From the NCBI GenBank assembly GCA_002706445.1, contig PALE01000009.1:42744-81119 (forward strand): 38,376 bases of DNA, in the 5' to 3' direction. Below, piece by piece: positions 1-7,796 of the stretch; the first letter of the stretch is position 1, and every line of letters starts with the position of its first letter. The notes under the pieces are model-generated. The model had not been told where the DNA came from. It saw only the letters and a program-made list of their open reading frames with translations, and did no database searches. The DNA comes from Erythrobacteraceae bacterium. GTDB taxonomy: Bacteria; Pseudomonadota; Alphaproteobacteria; Sphingomonadales; Sphingomonadaceae. The position numbers and the translations under genes are program-made.

Positions 1-1
1 C

Positions 2-514
2 GAAGAGAACAAGGGCTGGACCTATGCCAAGTTCCTGCTCGCGCATGAACGGTCTGGCATCGCCCGCGTTGCCGCATCGAAGCGTGGCCTCGAAAAGCTG
101 CGCGACATTGCCGGCCACGAAACGCTCGACGGCGAGCCGCTGATCAAGGACTTCGACTTTGCCCGCAAGGTGAGCCAGCTCGAAATCGACCTCAACGCGC
201 TTGAAATCACCGAGCTGCGCACGCTTGCCGGTGAACAGGCGGGCAAGGGGCCGGGACCGGAAAGCTCGATCCTCAAGATCAAGGGCACCGAAATCCAGCA
301 GCGCCTGACCGAACTGACGCTCGAAGCGGTCGGAACCTACGGCACGCCGATGTACGGCAGCATCGCCGATCCGCGTTCGAACGAATATCCGGTCGGCCCC
401 GACTATGCGCAGCATTCGGCCGCGACCTATTTCAACATGCGCAAGACGTCGATCTATGGCGGATCGAACGAAATCCAGCGCAACATCATCACGAAAATGA
501 TCCTCGGCCTTTAA
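2..514 (+). CDS. Acyl-CoA dehydrogenase, C-terminal part (5' end outside window)
   Basis: This is the C-terminal ~170 residues of an acyl-CoA dehydrogenase, a FAD enzyme that introduces the alpha-beta double bond into acyl-CoA thioesters. The frame is open from base 2. The visible part begins with the GWTYAKFLL segment, followed by HERSG, both typical of the family's helical domain. It ends with NMRKTSIYGGSNEIQRNII, the usual C-terminal SIYGGSNEIQ signature that contacts FAD and substrate. The stop is TAA at 512-514. A second, different acyl-CoA dehydrogenase starts 22 bases downstream, so the two are probably co-transcribed and may form a heteromeric enzyme, as known for paired FadE proteins in actinobacteria. 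Substrate cannot be judged. An in-frame ATG at about 170 is internal, because the homology continues upstream of it. Confidence 0.92.
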   Translation, partial: EENKGWTYAKFLLAHERSGIARVAASKRGLEKLRDIAGHETLDGEPLIKDFDFARKVSQLEIDLNALEITELRTLAGEQAGKGPGPESSILKIKGTEIQQRLTELTLEAVGTYGTPMYGSIADPRSNEYPVGPDYAQHSAATYFNMRKTSIYGGSNEIQRNIITKMILGL

Positions 515-536
515 GGCCGGGCGGGAGAGACAGACC

Positions 537-1670
537 GTGGACTTCAACTTTACCGAAGAACAGGAAATGGTGCGCGACGGCCTTTCGAGGCTGGTGCGCG
601 AACAATACGACGCCGAAACACGCCGCGGCGTGACCGAGAGCGAAGCCGGATGGCGCCCTGAAATCTGGGCGCAGCTGGCCGAACTCGGCATTCTCGGCAT
701 GCCGTTCAGCGAGGAAGACGGCGGCTTTGGCGGCGGCGCGGTCGACGCGATGGTGGTGATGCAGGAATTCGGCAAGGGCCTCGTGGTCGAGCCGTTCGTG
801 CCCACCGTTGTCTGCGCAGGCGGCTTCCTCAAGCACGCAGGCACTGCGGCGCAGAAGGAAGAGCATATCGGCGCAATCGTCTCGGGTGAGGGCGTCTATG
901 CCTTTGCCTATGCCGAACCGCGCGGGCGCTACAATTACGCCGACCTCGAAACCACCGCCAAGAAGGACGGCAGCGGCTATGTGCTCAACGGGCACAAGGC
1001 TGTCGTCATCGGCGCACCGTGGGCGAGCAAGCTGATCGTCACCGCCCGCACCGGCGGCGACCGCCGCGACGAGGACGGCGTTTCGGTATTCGTGGTCGAC
1101 AAGAGCGCCGACGGCGTCGTCACCCGCGACTATCCGACCTTCGACGGACGGCGCGCCAGCGAAGTCTATTTCGAAAACGTGGCGCTCGGCGCAGATGCGC
1201 TGATCGGTGAAGAGGGCGCTGCCCTGCCGCTGATCGAACTCGTCACCGACGAAGCCGTTGCCGCGCTGTGTGCAGAAGCTTGCGGGGCAATGTCGGTCGC
1301 CAATGCGATGACGCTCGAATATTCGAAGCAGCGCAAGCAGTTCGGCGTTCCGATCGGCAAGTTCCAGGTGCTCCAGCACCGCATGGCGGACATGTTCATC
1401 GAATACGAACAGTCGGTCTCGATGACCTATCTCGCCACGCTGCGCCTCGACGCGGCCGAGCGTGACCGCAAACTGGCCGTGTCGGCTGCCAAGGTCCGTG
1501 TCGGTCAGGCTGCGCACAAGGTGGGCGAGGAAGCAATCCAGATCCACGGCGGCAACGGCATGACCGACGAATACGCCATCGGCCACTATTTCAAGCGGCT
1601 GACGCTGTTCGATTCCGAATTCGGCAATGTCGACCACCACATGAAGCGGCACATCTCGCTCGCTTCGTAA
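537..1670 (+). CDS. Acyl-CoA dehydrogenase family protein (second of a pair)
   Basis: A full-length, 377-residue acyl-CoA dehydrogenase. The N-terminal MDFNFTEEQEMVRDGLSRLV is the family's typical opening helix. The middle carries the beta-domain (AYAEPRGRY, a variant of the usual T/S-E-P substrate segment) and the C-terminal half the helical domain (YSKQRKQFGVPIGKFQVLQH and AIQIHGGNGMTDEY). The usual C-terminal YxGxxEIQ motif is absent; the protein ends LFDSEFGNVDHHMKRHISLAS. That divergence fits a partner subunit in a heteromeric acyl-CoA dehydrogenase with the gene just upstream, rather than a stand-alone enzyme. The start is GTG at 537, chosen because GGGAGAGA lies about 7 bases upstream and the family N-terminus begins there. 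The gene is followed by a strong hairpin at 1680-1710. Confidence 0.93.
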   Translation: MDFNFTEEQEMVRDGLSRLVREQYDAETRRGVTESEAGWRPEIWAQLAELGILGMPFSEEDGGFGGGAVDAMVVMQEFGKGLVVEPFVPTVVCAGGFLKHAGTAAQKEEHIGAIVSGEGVYAFAYAEPRGRYNYADLETTAKKDGSGYVLNGHKAVVIGAPWASKLIVTARTGGDRRDEDGVSVFVVDKSADGVVTRDYPTFDGRRASEVYFENVALGADALIGEEGAALPLIELVTDEAVAALCAEACGAMSVANAMTLEYSKQRKQFGVPIGKFQVLQHRMADMFIEYEQSVSMTYLATLRLDAAERDRKLAVSAAKVRVGQAAHKVGEEAIQIHGGNGMTDEYAIGHYFKRLTLFDSEFGNVDHHMKRHISLAS

Positions 1671-1679
1671 GGCGTTTGC

Positions 1680-1710
1680 GTCACCCGCGGGGTAATCCCT
1701 CGCGGGTGAC
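1680..1710. terminator. Hairpin between convergent genes
   Basis: A perfect 10-base inverted repeat, GTCACCCGCG (1680-1689) and CGCGGGTGAC (1701-1710), sits between the acyl-CoA dehydrogenase stop (1670) and the stop of the minus-strand DUF3857 gene (1719). The inner GGG/CCC can extend the stem across a one-base bulge, leaving a TAAT loop. There is no clear T-run on either side, so it may be a weak or factor-assisted terminator serving both strands. Confidence 0.6.
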
Positions 1711-1718
1711 GAAACCTT

Positions 1719-4505
1719 CTAGAATTCCAGACCCCAGGCGCGGTAATTCGCTTCAAGCGAGGGGTTCATGGCGAGCGCCAGCGCAATGTCCTTGCGCCCT
1801 TCTTCCTCGTGACCCTGTTCGATCTTGATGAGCCCGCGCAGGAACAGCGAAGGCGTCAGGCTCGGTTCGGCCAGCAGCGCCGCATCGACGTCCGCGCGGG
1901 CGGATTCGATATCGCCCATCCGGAAATGCGCCAGAGCGCGGCTGTCCAATGCGGCGGCGGAATATTGTGACTTCTCGACCGCATCGACGCAGGTCGCCAG
2001 CCGCTCTTCGGTGACGACATTCCACGTCGCCGCTTCCCAGCACAGCGCGTTGAGCAGCGTGCCGTCGCCCGGACGCCGCCGGATCGCGGTTTGCAGCAGG
2101 CTGATCCCTTCCTCGACCGAACCCGCCCAGCCATAGGCGGTCGCGAGCAGATTGGTTTCGGCGACCGGATCATCGGCAAAGTCCTGATACTCCTCCGCCA
2201 GCGCGAGGCCTTCCTCGGTCTCGCCGAGCAGCGCGAGCAATTCGACCTGTTCGGAATAGGTCGATCCGTCGGGCGCAAGGTCTTCGGCCAGTTGATAATC
2301 GGCCAGCGCGCCTTCGAGGTCGCCCAGCTCGCGCCGCAGATAGCCCCGCGTGAGATACAGATCGCGCGAAGCCTCGATGGCGAGCGCTGCCTCGACATCC
2401 TCTAGCGCGCCCTTGTGGTCGTAAACGCTCATGCGGAAGCCTGCACGGTTGAGCAGCGGGCCGATATCGTCGCTGGCCGCATCGACAATAGCATCGGCAT
2501 AGATCGCTTCGAACGGAGCAAGCAGCTCGCGGTCTTCGCCGAAATACTCCCACAATTCGCGCACACCGCCTGCCGAATGAAGCACCGGCAGCGAGCGGTT
2601 GAAGCGGGCGAGCGCGCGCCGGGCGACGGGAATCTGGTCGGCGGCAAGTTCCTCGCTGCGGCTGCGCATCGACTGCGACAGGGTAAAGCGGTTGCCCGTC
2701 AGGCTGGCGGTGGAGCTTACCTCGACCCCGCCGATCTCCGCGTTCGCTTGCTCGTCCCCTTTCAGTTCGAAAGCCTGATCGCCGCCGGGCAGGGTGATTT
2801 CAAACTCGGAGGTGACATAGGTCGGCCCGTTGAGGCGCAGCGGAATGTCGCGCCAGTCGGCCCGCGCGCGGTCGGCGCTGAAGGCGATCGCGCGCGCTGC
2901 CTGCGACGGTGCGTTCAATTCATACTCGATATCGTCGCGCTCCCACGGCGAGGGCAGCGCCCCGCGTGCGGTGACAAGCGCCACGCCGCTTTCGACGTCA
3001 TAGCTCATATGCTCGTCGATCAGCTGCGCCTGTCCGACAACGCTCGACACCGCGCTGTAAACGGCGTTGTCGCGCATTTCGCCGTCACCCTGATCGGCAA
3101 AGGCGCGCCATTGCCCGCCGATGGTGCCGCGGAATTCGATCTCGATCTCGAACAGCGCGGGCAGGCGCACACCGGCGCTTTGATCGACCTTGAGCCGAAC
3201 GACGCGGTCAGGCGTGGATTGCGCGCGCTCGTCAAGCTTGATGAGTTCGGCCCCTTCCTCGCGCAGGGGCAGCGCGTAAAAGAAGCGCGGCACGGTATCG
3301 ATGGTGTCGATGCGGGCGCCGGTCGAAGTGCCGTCGAGCCAGAGGTTCCTGCCGTCGATCTCGGCGCGCACAATGACGTGGTCGAAATTGCCCGGCATAG
3401 GCGCGAGCACAGGCAGGACATCGCCGCCTTGCGAGCGCACAAGCACAGCCTCGCTGGTGATGCCCAGCTCTTGCAGGATGGCGAGCAACAGCACCGACTT
3501 CGCCTTGCAATCGCCAAAGCGGTTTTCCCATGTCTCTTCGGGGCTTTGTGGCAGGTAGTTGCCGCCGTCGAGACCGTTGAGGAGGTAGCTGATGTCGTCC
3601 TGCACCAGTTGCAGAGCGAGTGCGGCGCGGGTCAGCGGGTCGCTGCTGGCGGCCCTGATGCGCGCCACTTCGCCCGCAAGATCGCCGCCCGGCGTGATCG
3701 TTCCGGCGACACCATAATGCTTCGCCATGTTCGAGGAGACCGCCTGCCAGTCGCGATAGGTGGTCACCTGCAACAGCTCGCCGATCTGGTAGCGGGCGGG
3801 CGCATCGTAGGGAAACGGCTCCAGTTCCTCGACTGGAAGATCGACCGTCCACACGTTGAAGCCGTCAACCACTTCGGGGTTGCCGACCGCCGCATTGCCG
3901 GTGTGAAGGCGCGTCACCGGCAGGTCTTGCGGCCATGAGACGCGCACGCGCCCGTCGACCAGCGGGAAAGGATCGGCGACGAGGCCCGATTGCCACTGAA
4001 CGTTCTCGCCCATCGCCTGATCGGAAAGCGTGGTCGAATAGGCGAGCCGCACCACATCGCCGAGCCGTGCACCCGGCACAGTCATGGTCGCGGTCAGAGC
4101 GCCGCTCAAAAGGCGGGCTTCGAGGCCCTGTTCGCGCCGCAGGATTTCGAACTGCTGGTTGTCTGCAAGCAGGTCGATCACCTCGTCGCCGCGGATCAGC
4201 TCGGCACTGTGGACGATCAGATCGCCCTTGTCGGGCATCCAGTTGGCAGACAGCGTCCCGAACTGGGTGAGCGCCTGCGGGGAATCGAGCGCGACGGCGG
4301 TGTCGATATAGGTCCACAGCTGCCCGCTCTCGATCCGGGCCTGATGATCGATCAGCACGATCGGGGAACCGGGATCGCGCCCCTCGGTCTGGATCGGCTT
4401 TTCCTCCACCCATGCAGGCGGATCGTCATAGAGGACTTCGTCCCCGGCAAGCGCAGGCTGCGACACCAGCGCGGTGGTGAAGAGAAGCGACCCGGCAATA
4501 CGCAT
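1719..4505 (-). CDS. Exported DUF3857 / transglutaminase-like / TPR protein
   Basis: A 928-residue exported protein. Residues 1-20 form a signal peptide (MRIAGSLLFTTALVSQPALA). Residues ~50-250 match the DUF3857 type and ~280-400 a transglutaminase-like cysteine-protease fold, with a plausible triad Cys333 (in NRFGDCKAKS), His376 (NFDHVIVR) and Asp391 (LWLDGTSTG). A long middle region is followed by TPR-like helical repeats near the C-terminus (for example DVEAALAIEASRDLYLTRGYLRRE). Such proteins occur in the periplasm or outside the cell, and their substrates are generally unknown. I chose the ATG at 4505 over a longer upstream frame because GGGGGA lies 8 bases ahead of it, the signal peptide begins there, and the longer frame would overlap the upstream gene. 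It is the last gene of a five-gene minus-strand run, 14 bases after the NHL-type gene. Confidence 0.88.
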   Translation of the reverse strand: MRIAGSLLFTTALVSQPALAGDEVLYDDPPAWVEEKPIQTEGRDPGSPIVLIDHQARIESGQLWTYIDTAVALDSPQALTQFGTLSANWMPDKGDLIVHSAELIRGDEVIDLLADNQQFEILRREQGLEARLLSGALTATMTVPGARLGDVVRLAYSTTLSDQAMGENVQWQSGLVADPFPLVDGRVRVSWPQDLPVTRLHTGNAAVGNPEVVDGFNVWTVDLPVEELEPFPYDAPARYQIGELLQVTTYRDWQAVSSNMAKHYGVAGTITPGGDLAGEVARIRAASSDPLTRAALALQLVQDDISYLLNGLDGGNYLPQSPEETWENRFGDCKAKSVLLLAILQELGITSEAVLVRSQGGDVLPVLAPMPGNFDHVIVRAEIDGRNLWLDGTSTGARIDTIDTVPRFFYALPLREEGAELIKLDERAQSTPDRVVRLKVDQSAGVRLPALFEIEIEFRGTIGGQWRAFADQGDGEMRDNAVYSAVSSVVGQAQLIDEHMSYDVESGVALVTARGALPSPWERDDIEYELNAPSQAARAIAFSADRARADWRDIPLRLNGPTYVTSEFEITLPGGDQAFELKGDEQANAEIGGVEVSSTASLTGNRFTLSQSMRSRSEELAADQIPVARRALARFNRSLPVLHSAGGVRELWEYFGEDRELLAPFEAIYADAIVDAASDDIGPLLNRAGFRMSVYDHKGALEDVEAALAIEASRDLYLTRGYLRRELGDLEGALADYQLAEDLAPDGSTYSEQVELLALLGETEEGLALAEEYQDFADDPVAETNLLATAYGWAGSVEEGISLLQTAIRRRPGDGTLLNALCWEAATWNVVTEERLATCVDAVEKSQYSAAALDSRALAHFRMGDIESARADVDAALLAEPSLTPSLFLRGLIKIEQGHEEEGRKDIALALAMNPSLEANYRAWGLEF

Positions 4506-4519
4506 TCGAAAATTTCCCC

Positions 4520-5752
4520 CTATTCGCCCGCCTGCAGCACGAAACGCTGGACCCGGCGGCCGGTATTCACCTCGGTTGTATAGACATTGCCCGCGCTGTC
4601 GACATCGACGCTGTGGAGCCAGATGAATTGGCCCGGATAGCGCCCGTTGCGGCCGAACCAGCCGACGACATCGTGCGTCTCGCGCAGCAGGATCCACACC
4701 CGCCCGTTCATCATGTCGGCGACATAGACGTATTTGCCGTCGGGGCTGAAGGCGACGTCGCTGGCCGAGCGCGTGCCGCCGGTCCCGTCGGCGATGACGA
4801 TATCGCGCACGAATTCGACGCCTGCGCCCGTCTCGCGGAACAATTGCAGGCGGTTGTTGCGGCGGTCGCAGACATAGACGGTGTCCTCGGGGCCGCGCAC
4901 CACGCAGTGGACGATATCGCCGAAGCTTTCGCTGGTGGTGTTCGCGCCGCCGTCGCCCGTGCTGGTGGCCTGGCTCTGGTCGAAAGGTTCGGCACGCGTG
5001 CCGCCCGTCGGGTCGTCACCATAGGCGCCAAAGGCGCGGGTGAAGCTGAGGTCGTCGCCTGCAATCTCCACGATGCGCTTGTTGATATAGCCGTCCGCGA
5101 CCAGCACGCTTTCGCCATCGGCGGCGATATCGGCGGGGTTGCCGAGGAATTGTGTGCTGGCATTGCCATCGGTCGATTGGCGGCGACCGAACTGGCGGAT
5201 GTATTCGCCGTCGGCGGTGAAGTTCAGCACAACGTGGTCGCCATTGCCGTTGCCGCCGATCCACACGGTGTTATCGGCGTCCACATAAAGGCCGTGGACA
5301 TTGGCAGGCCATTGCTCGTCGCCTTCCTCCACCGCGTCGCGCCCACCCCCTGTCACCGTGCTTTCGCCCGGAGCAAGCTGCGGACCGCCCCAGCTGCGCA
5401 GGAGGTTCCCCTCCTGGTCGAATTGCAGCACGTGCGGCGGCTTGGTGCAGCAGGCCTGCGTGATCGGCGGATCGGTGTCGCGGCCAGTCTCTGTTGCATC
5501 CAAAGAGTTGGGGCGGGTGAGAATCCAGATCGTGTCGTCAGCGGCAACGGCGAGGCCGGGGATTTGGCCTAGGATCATGTCACCGGGCAGGTTGGGCCAG
5601 CTCGCATCGACTTTGAAGACCGGCATATCGACGCTCTCGTCGACATGTTCGCTTTCGATATCGACAAGCGTATCGGCCAGCGCCGGAGCCGTGACCAGGG
5701 CCGCCGCGCCCATGGCGGCAATTGCTTTCAAACGCACAGTTCTCTCTCCCAT
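4520..5752 (-). CDS. Exported NHL-repeat / six-bladed beta-propeller protein
   Basis: A 410-residue exported beta-propeller. The N-terminus MGERTVRLKAIAAMGAAALVTAPALA is a signal peptide. The mature part contains NHL-type blades such as PHVLQFDQEGNLLRSWG, ANVHGLYVDADNTVWIGG, GEYIRQFGRR, SDVAFSPDGKYVYVADMMN and HSVDVDSAGNVYTTEVNTG. This pattern resembles the NHL/peptidyl-alpha-hydroxyglycine lyase-like group, but I see no evidence for lyase activity; a binding or scaffold role is equally likely. An adjacent cysteine pair (QACCTKPP) near residue 100 could bind a metal. The ATG overlaps the TGA of the upstream aminotransferase gene (TGATG), with AGAGG ahead of it, so translation is probably coupled. 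The DUF3857 gene follows 14 bases downstream. Function unknown. Confidence 0.85.
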   Translation of the reverse strand: MGERTVRLKAIAAMGAAALVTAPALADTLVDIESEHVDESVDMPVFKVDASWPNLPGDMILGQIPGLAVAADDTIWILTRPNSLDATETGRDTDPPITQACCTKPPHVLQFDQEGNLLRSWGGPQLAPGESTVTGGGRDAVEEGDEQWPANVHGLYVDADNTVWIGGNGNGDHVVLNFTADGEYIRQFGRRQSTDGNASTQFLGNPADIAADGESVLVADGYINKRIVEIAGDDLSFTRAFGAYGDDPTGGTRAEPFDQSQATSTGDGGANTTSESFGDIVHCVVRGPEDTVYVCDRRNNRLQLFRETGAGVEFVRDIVIADGTGGTRSASDVAFSPDGKYVYVADMMNGRVWILLRETHDVVGWFGRNGRYPGQFIWLHSVDVDSAGNVYTTEVNTGRRVQRFVLQAGE

Positions 5753-6882
5753 CAGCCTCTCAGCCTATCGATAATCTCCGGCAGTGCGGCTGCATAGCGC
5801 GAAACGTCTTCGAGCTTGCCGGTGCTGACCCGCGAATATTGCGTCCAGTCACCATAGGCCCCGCGGATCGAAATGCCGCGTTCCGCCATCGCCGCCTGCA
5901 CCGCATTGGCATCGGGCACCTCGACATAGACGAAATTGGTCTGCGAGGGCAGGGCGCGCAGCCCTGCGCTGGCCACCGCATCGAGGATCATCTCGCGTCC
6001 CTCGAGCACCATGGCGCGCGATTTTTCGAGGAAGCCGAAATCGTCATAGCTCGCAATCGCTGCCGCGATGCCTGAGATATTGCCGCCGAAACTCATCAGA
6101 TAACCGCCGATCCGCCGCGCGTTCTCCTCGCTGGTGATCGCATAGCCAACGCGCATGCCCGCCATGCCGTAAATCTTGGAGAAGGTCCGGCACACGATCA
6201 CATCGCCGCCTGCACGCACGAGGTCGATCATCGAGTTGGTATCGGGGAAATCGGTCAGCTCGTTATAAGCCTCGTCCACCAGCAGCGTTGCCTTTCCCCG
6301 CACCTGCGCGGCAAAACCGCTCAATTCACGCGGGGGGATGAGCACGCCCGTGGGATTGTTGGGATTGCAGATCTGCACCAGCGAAACCTCGTCGGTCAGC
6401 GCTTTGGCCATTGCCGGCAGATCGACATTCATGCCTTCATCGAGAGGCACGCGGATCGAGGAAGCGCCCTGCCGCTCGCCGTAGAGGACAGTCGTATCCC
6501 AGAACAGGTTCGGGCACAGGATCGCGCCTTCCTTGCCCCATGCGAGCGCAATCGCGCACAGGATCTCGGTCGAGCCGCTGCCGATCACCACCATTTCGGG
6601 CTTCACCTGATGCCGCTCGGCGATCATGGCGCGCAGTTTGAACAAGCCGCGGTCGGCGTAATAGCAGCCGAGTTGCGCGGTATCGCTGACAGCCCGCACC
6701 GCGGAAGGGGCAGGGCCAAAGGGATTCTCGTTGCGGCTCAGCAGCGCCTGCCCGATCTTGGGTCCGAAGTCGGGCTCGGGTGCTGTGCCCGATGCGACGG
6801 CCCGCATACCGGCCATCGGAAACGCGCCCAGCCCGGATGCTATTCCCGCTCCGGCGAGGAAGTTTCGGCGATTGGCATACAT
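5752..6882 (-). CDS. Tat-exported HisC-like PLP aminotransferase
   Basis: A 376-residue fold-type I aminotransferase of the histidinol-phosphate aminotransferase group. Motifs seen are LSRNENPFGP (50s), NPNNPTG (173-179), VDEAYNE with Asp203, and the PLP lysine in CRTFSKIYGMAGMRVGY (Lys236, with Arg244). Unusually for a PLP enzyme, the N-terminus is a twin-arginine signal (NRRNFLAGAGIASGLGAF), so it is predicted to be exported folded with its cofactor. The start at 6882 has a strong AAAGGAG about 6 bases upstream; a longer upstream frame runs through the permease gene in another frame and is rejected. It follows the TauE-like permease by 23 bases and overlaps the NHL gene by one base. It is unlikely to be the housekeeping HisC because of the export signal; the true amino donor is unknown. 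Confidence 0.88.
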   Translation of the reverse strand: MYANRRNFLAGAGIASGLGAFPMAGMRAVASGTAPEPDFGPKIGQALLSRNENPFGPAPSAVRAVSDTAQLGCYYADRGLFKLRAMIAERHQVKPEMVVIGSGSTEILCAIALAWGKEGAILCPNLFWDTTVLYGERQGASSIRVPLDEGMNVDLPAMAKALTDEVSLVQICNPNNPTGVLIPPRELSGFAAQVRGKATLLVDEAYNELTDFPDTNSMIDLVRAGGDVIVCRTFSKIYGMAGMRVGYAITSEENARRIGGYLMSFGGNISGIAAAIASYDDFGFLEKSRAMVLEGREMILDAVASAGLRALPSQTNFVYVEVPDANAVQAAMAERGISIRGAYGDWTQYSRVSTGKLEDVSRYAAALPEIIDRLRG

Positions 6883-6905
6883 GACGGCGCTCCTTTGGCT
6901 GGTGG

Positions 6906-7760
6906 TCAGAACTTGGCGATCATCGTGACTCCGACGACAATGAGGTAAATCCCGAAGACGCGGCGCAGCAGCGCGGGCGGCATCTTGTGGGCGGCGGCCA
7001 CGCCGAGTGGGGCGACAATCACCGAGGTGACGATGATCGCGGCGGCGGCAGGCAGGTTGACGAAACCGAGCGAGCCCCACGGCAGACCCGTTTCGCCAAG
7101 ACCGATCAGGATGAAACCGATGGTGCCGGGAATCGCGATGATCGCGCCCATGCCTCCCGCCGTGCCGATCGCGCGGTGGATCGGCGCGCCGCAAACGGTC
7201 ATGGTCAGCGTCGTTAGCGTGCCGCCGCCGATGCCGAGCAGCGCAGAGAAAGCACCCAGCGCTCCGGCCAATCCGGCGCGCGGCACGCCAGCGGGCATGG
7301 CGGCAAACACGGGAACGGCAAAGCGGTCGGGCAGCAGGAAATAGACCGCAAAGGCGAGCACGCCGATGGCAAAGATCAGCGCCAACCCGCTGCCCGAAAT
7401 GTAATAGGCAATCCACGTGCCCAGCGCCGTGCCGAGCACGACCCACGGCGCCCAGCCCCTGAGCACTTCGAAATCGACCGCTTGCCGCTTGGCGTGGCTC
7501 ATGGTGGCGCGGATCGAGGTGAAGATGATCGTGGCAAGTGAAGTGCCGACCGCGACATGCGCGGTCTGTTCGGGGGAGGCTCCCAGCAGCGGCAAGAGAA
7601 AGACCAACGCAGGGACAACGACAAAGCCGCCGCCGATGCCGAACAGGCCGCCGGCAAAGCCAGCTGCTGCGCCCGCGAGAAGCAGCGCGATGATCGTGAA
7701 TGCCAGATCAGGAATGTCGCCCACGGACGGGGACAATATACCTGCTTTTCGAATCTCCAA
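6906..7760 (-). CDS. TauE/SafE family (DUF81) membrane permease
   Basis: A hydrophobic protein of up to 284 residues with about eight membrane segments and the two internally repeated glycine-rich motifs of the TauE/SafE sulfite/organic-anion exporter family: GGLFGIGGGFVVVPALVFLLP near the N-terminus and FSALLGIGGGTLTTLTMTVCG in the second half. Family members move sulfite, sulfonates or other organic anions across the inner membrane; the substrate here is unknown. The start is uncertain. The longest frame begins with TTG at 7760; TTG at 7736 (AGCAGG just upstream) and GTG at 7724 are alternatives that still precede the first membrane helix. It lies between the FAD-oxidase gene (36 bases) and the Tat aminotransferase gene (23 bases), so co-transcription is likely. 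Confidence 0.88.
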   Translation of the reverse strand: MEIRKAGILSPSVGDIPDLAFTIIALLLAGAAAGFAGGLFGIGGGFVVVPALVFLLPLLGASPEQTAHVAVGTSLATIIFTSIRATMSHAKRQAVDFEVLRGWAPWVVLGTALGTWIAYYISGSGLALIFAIGVLAFAVYFLLPDRFAVPVFAAMPAGVPRAGLAGALGAFSALLGIGGGTLTTLTMTVCGAPIHRAIGTAGGMGAIIAIPGTIGFILIGLGETGLPWGSLGFVNLPAAAAIIVTSVIVAPLGVAAAHKMPPALLRRVFGIYLIVVGVTMIAKF

Positions 7761-7796
7761 GCGCTTTGTTGCGTTGCAGCAAAGGCCGGTGGGCCC

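Noticed and set aside
489-1652. 387-codon open frame antisense to the acyl-CoA dehydrogenase
   Set aside because: Shadow frame of GC-rich coding DNA; the plus-strand frame has clear family motifs.
2415-3938. 507-codon open frame antisense to the DUF3857 gene
   Set aside because: Shadow frame; the minus-strand frame encodes a signal peptide and a catalytic triad.
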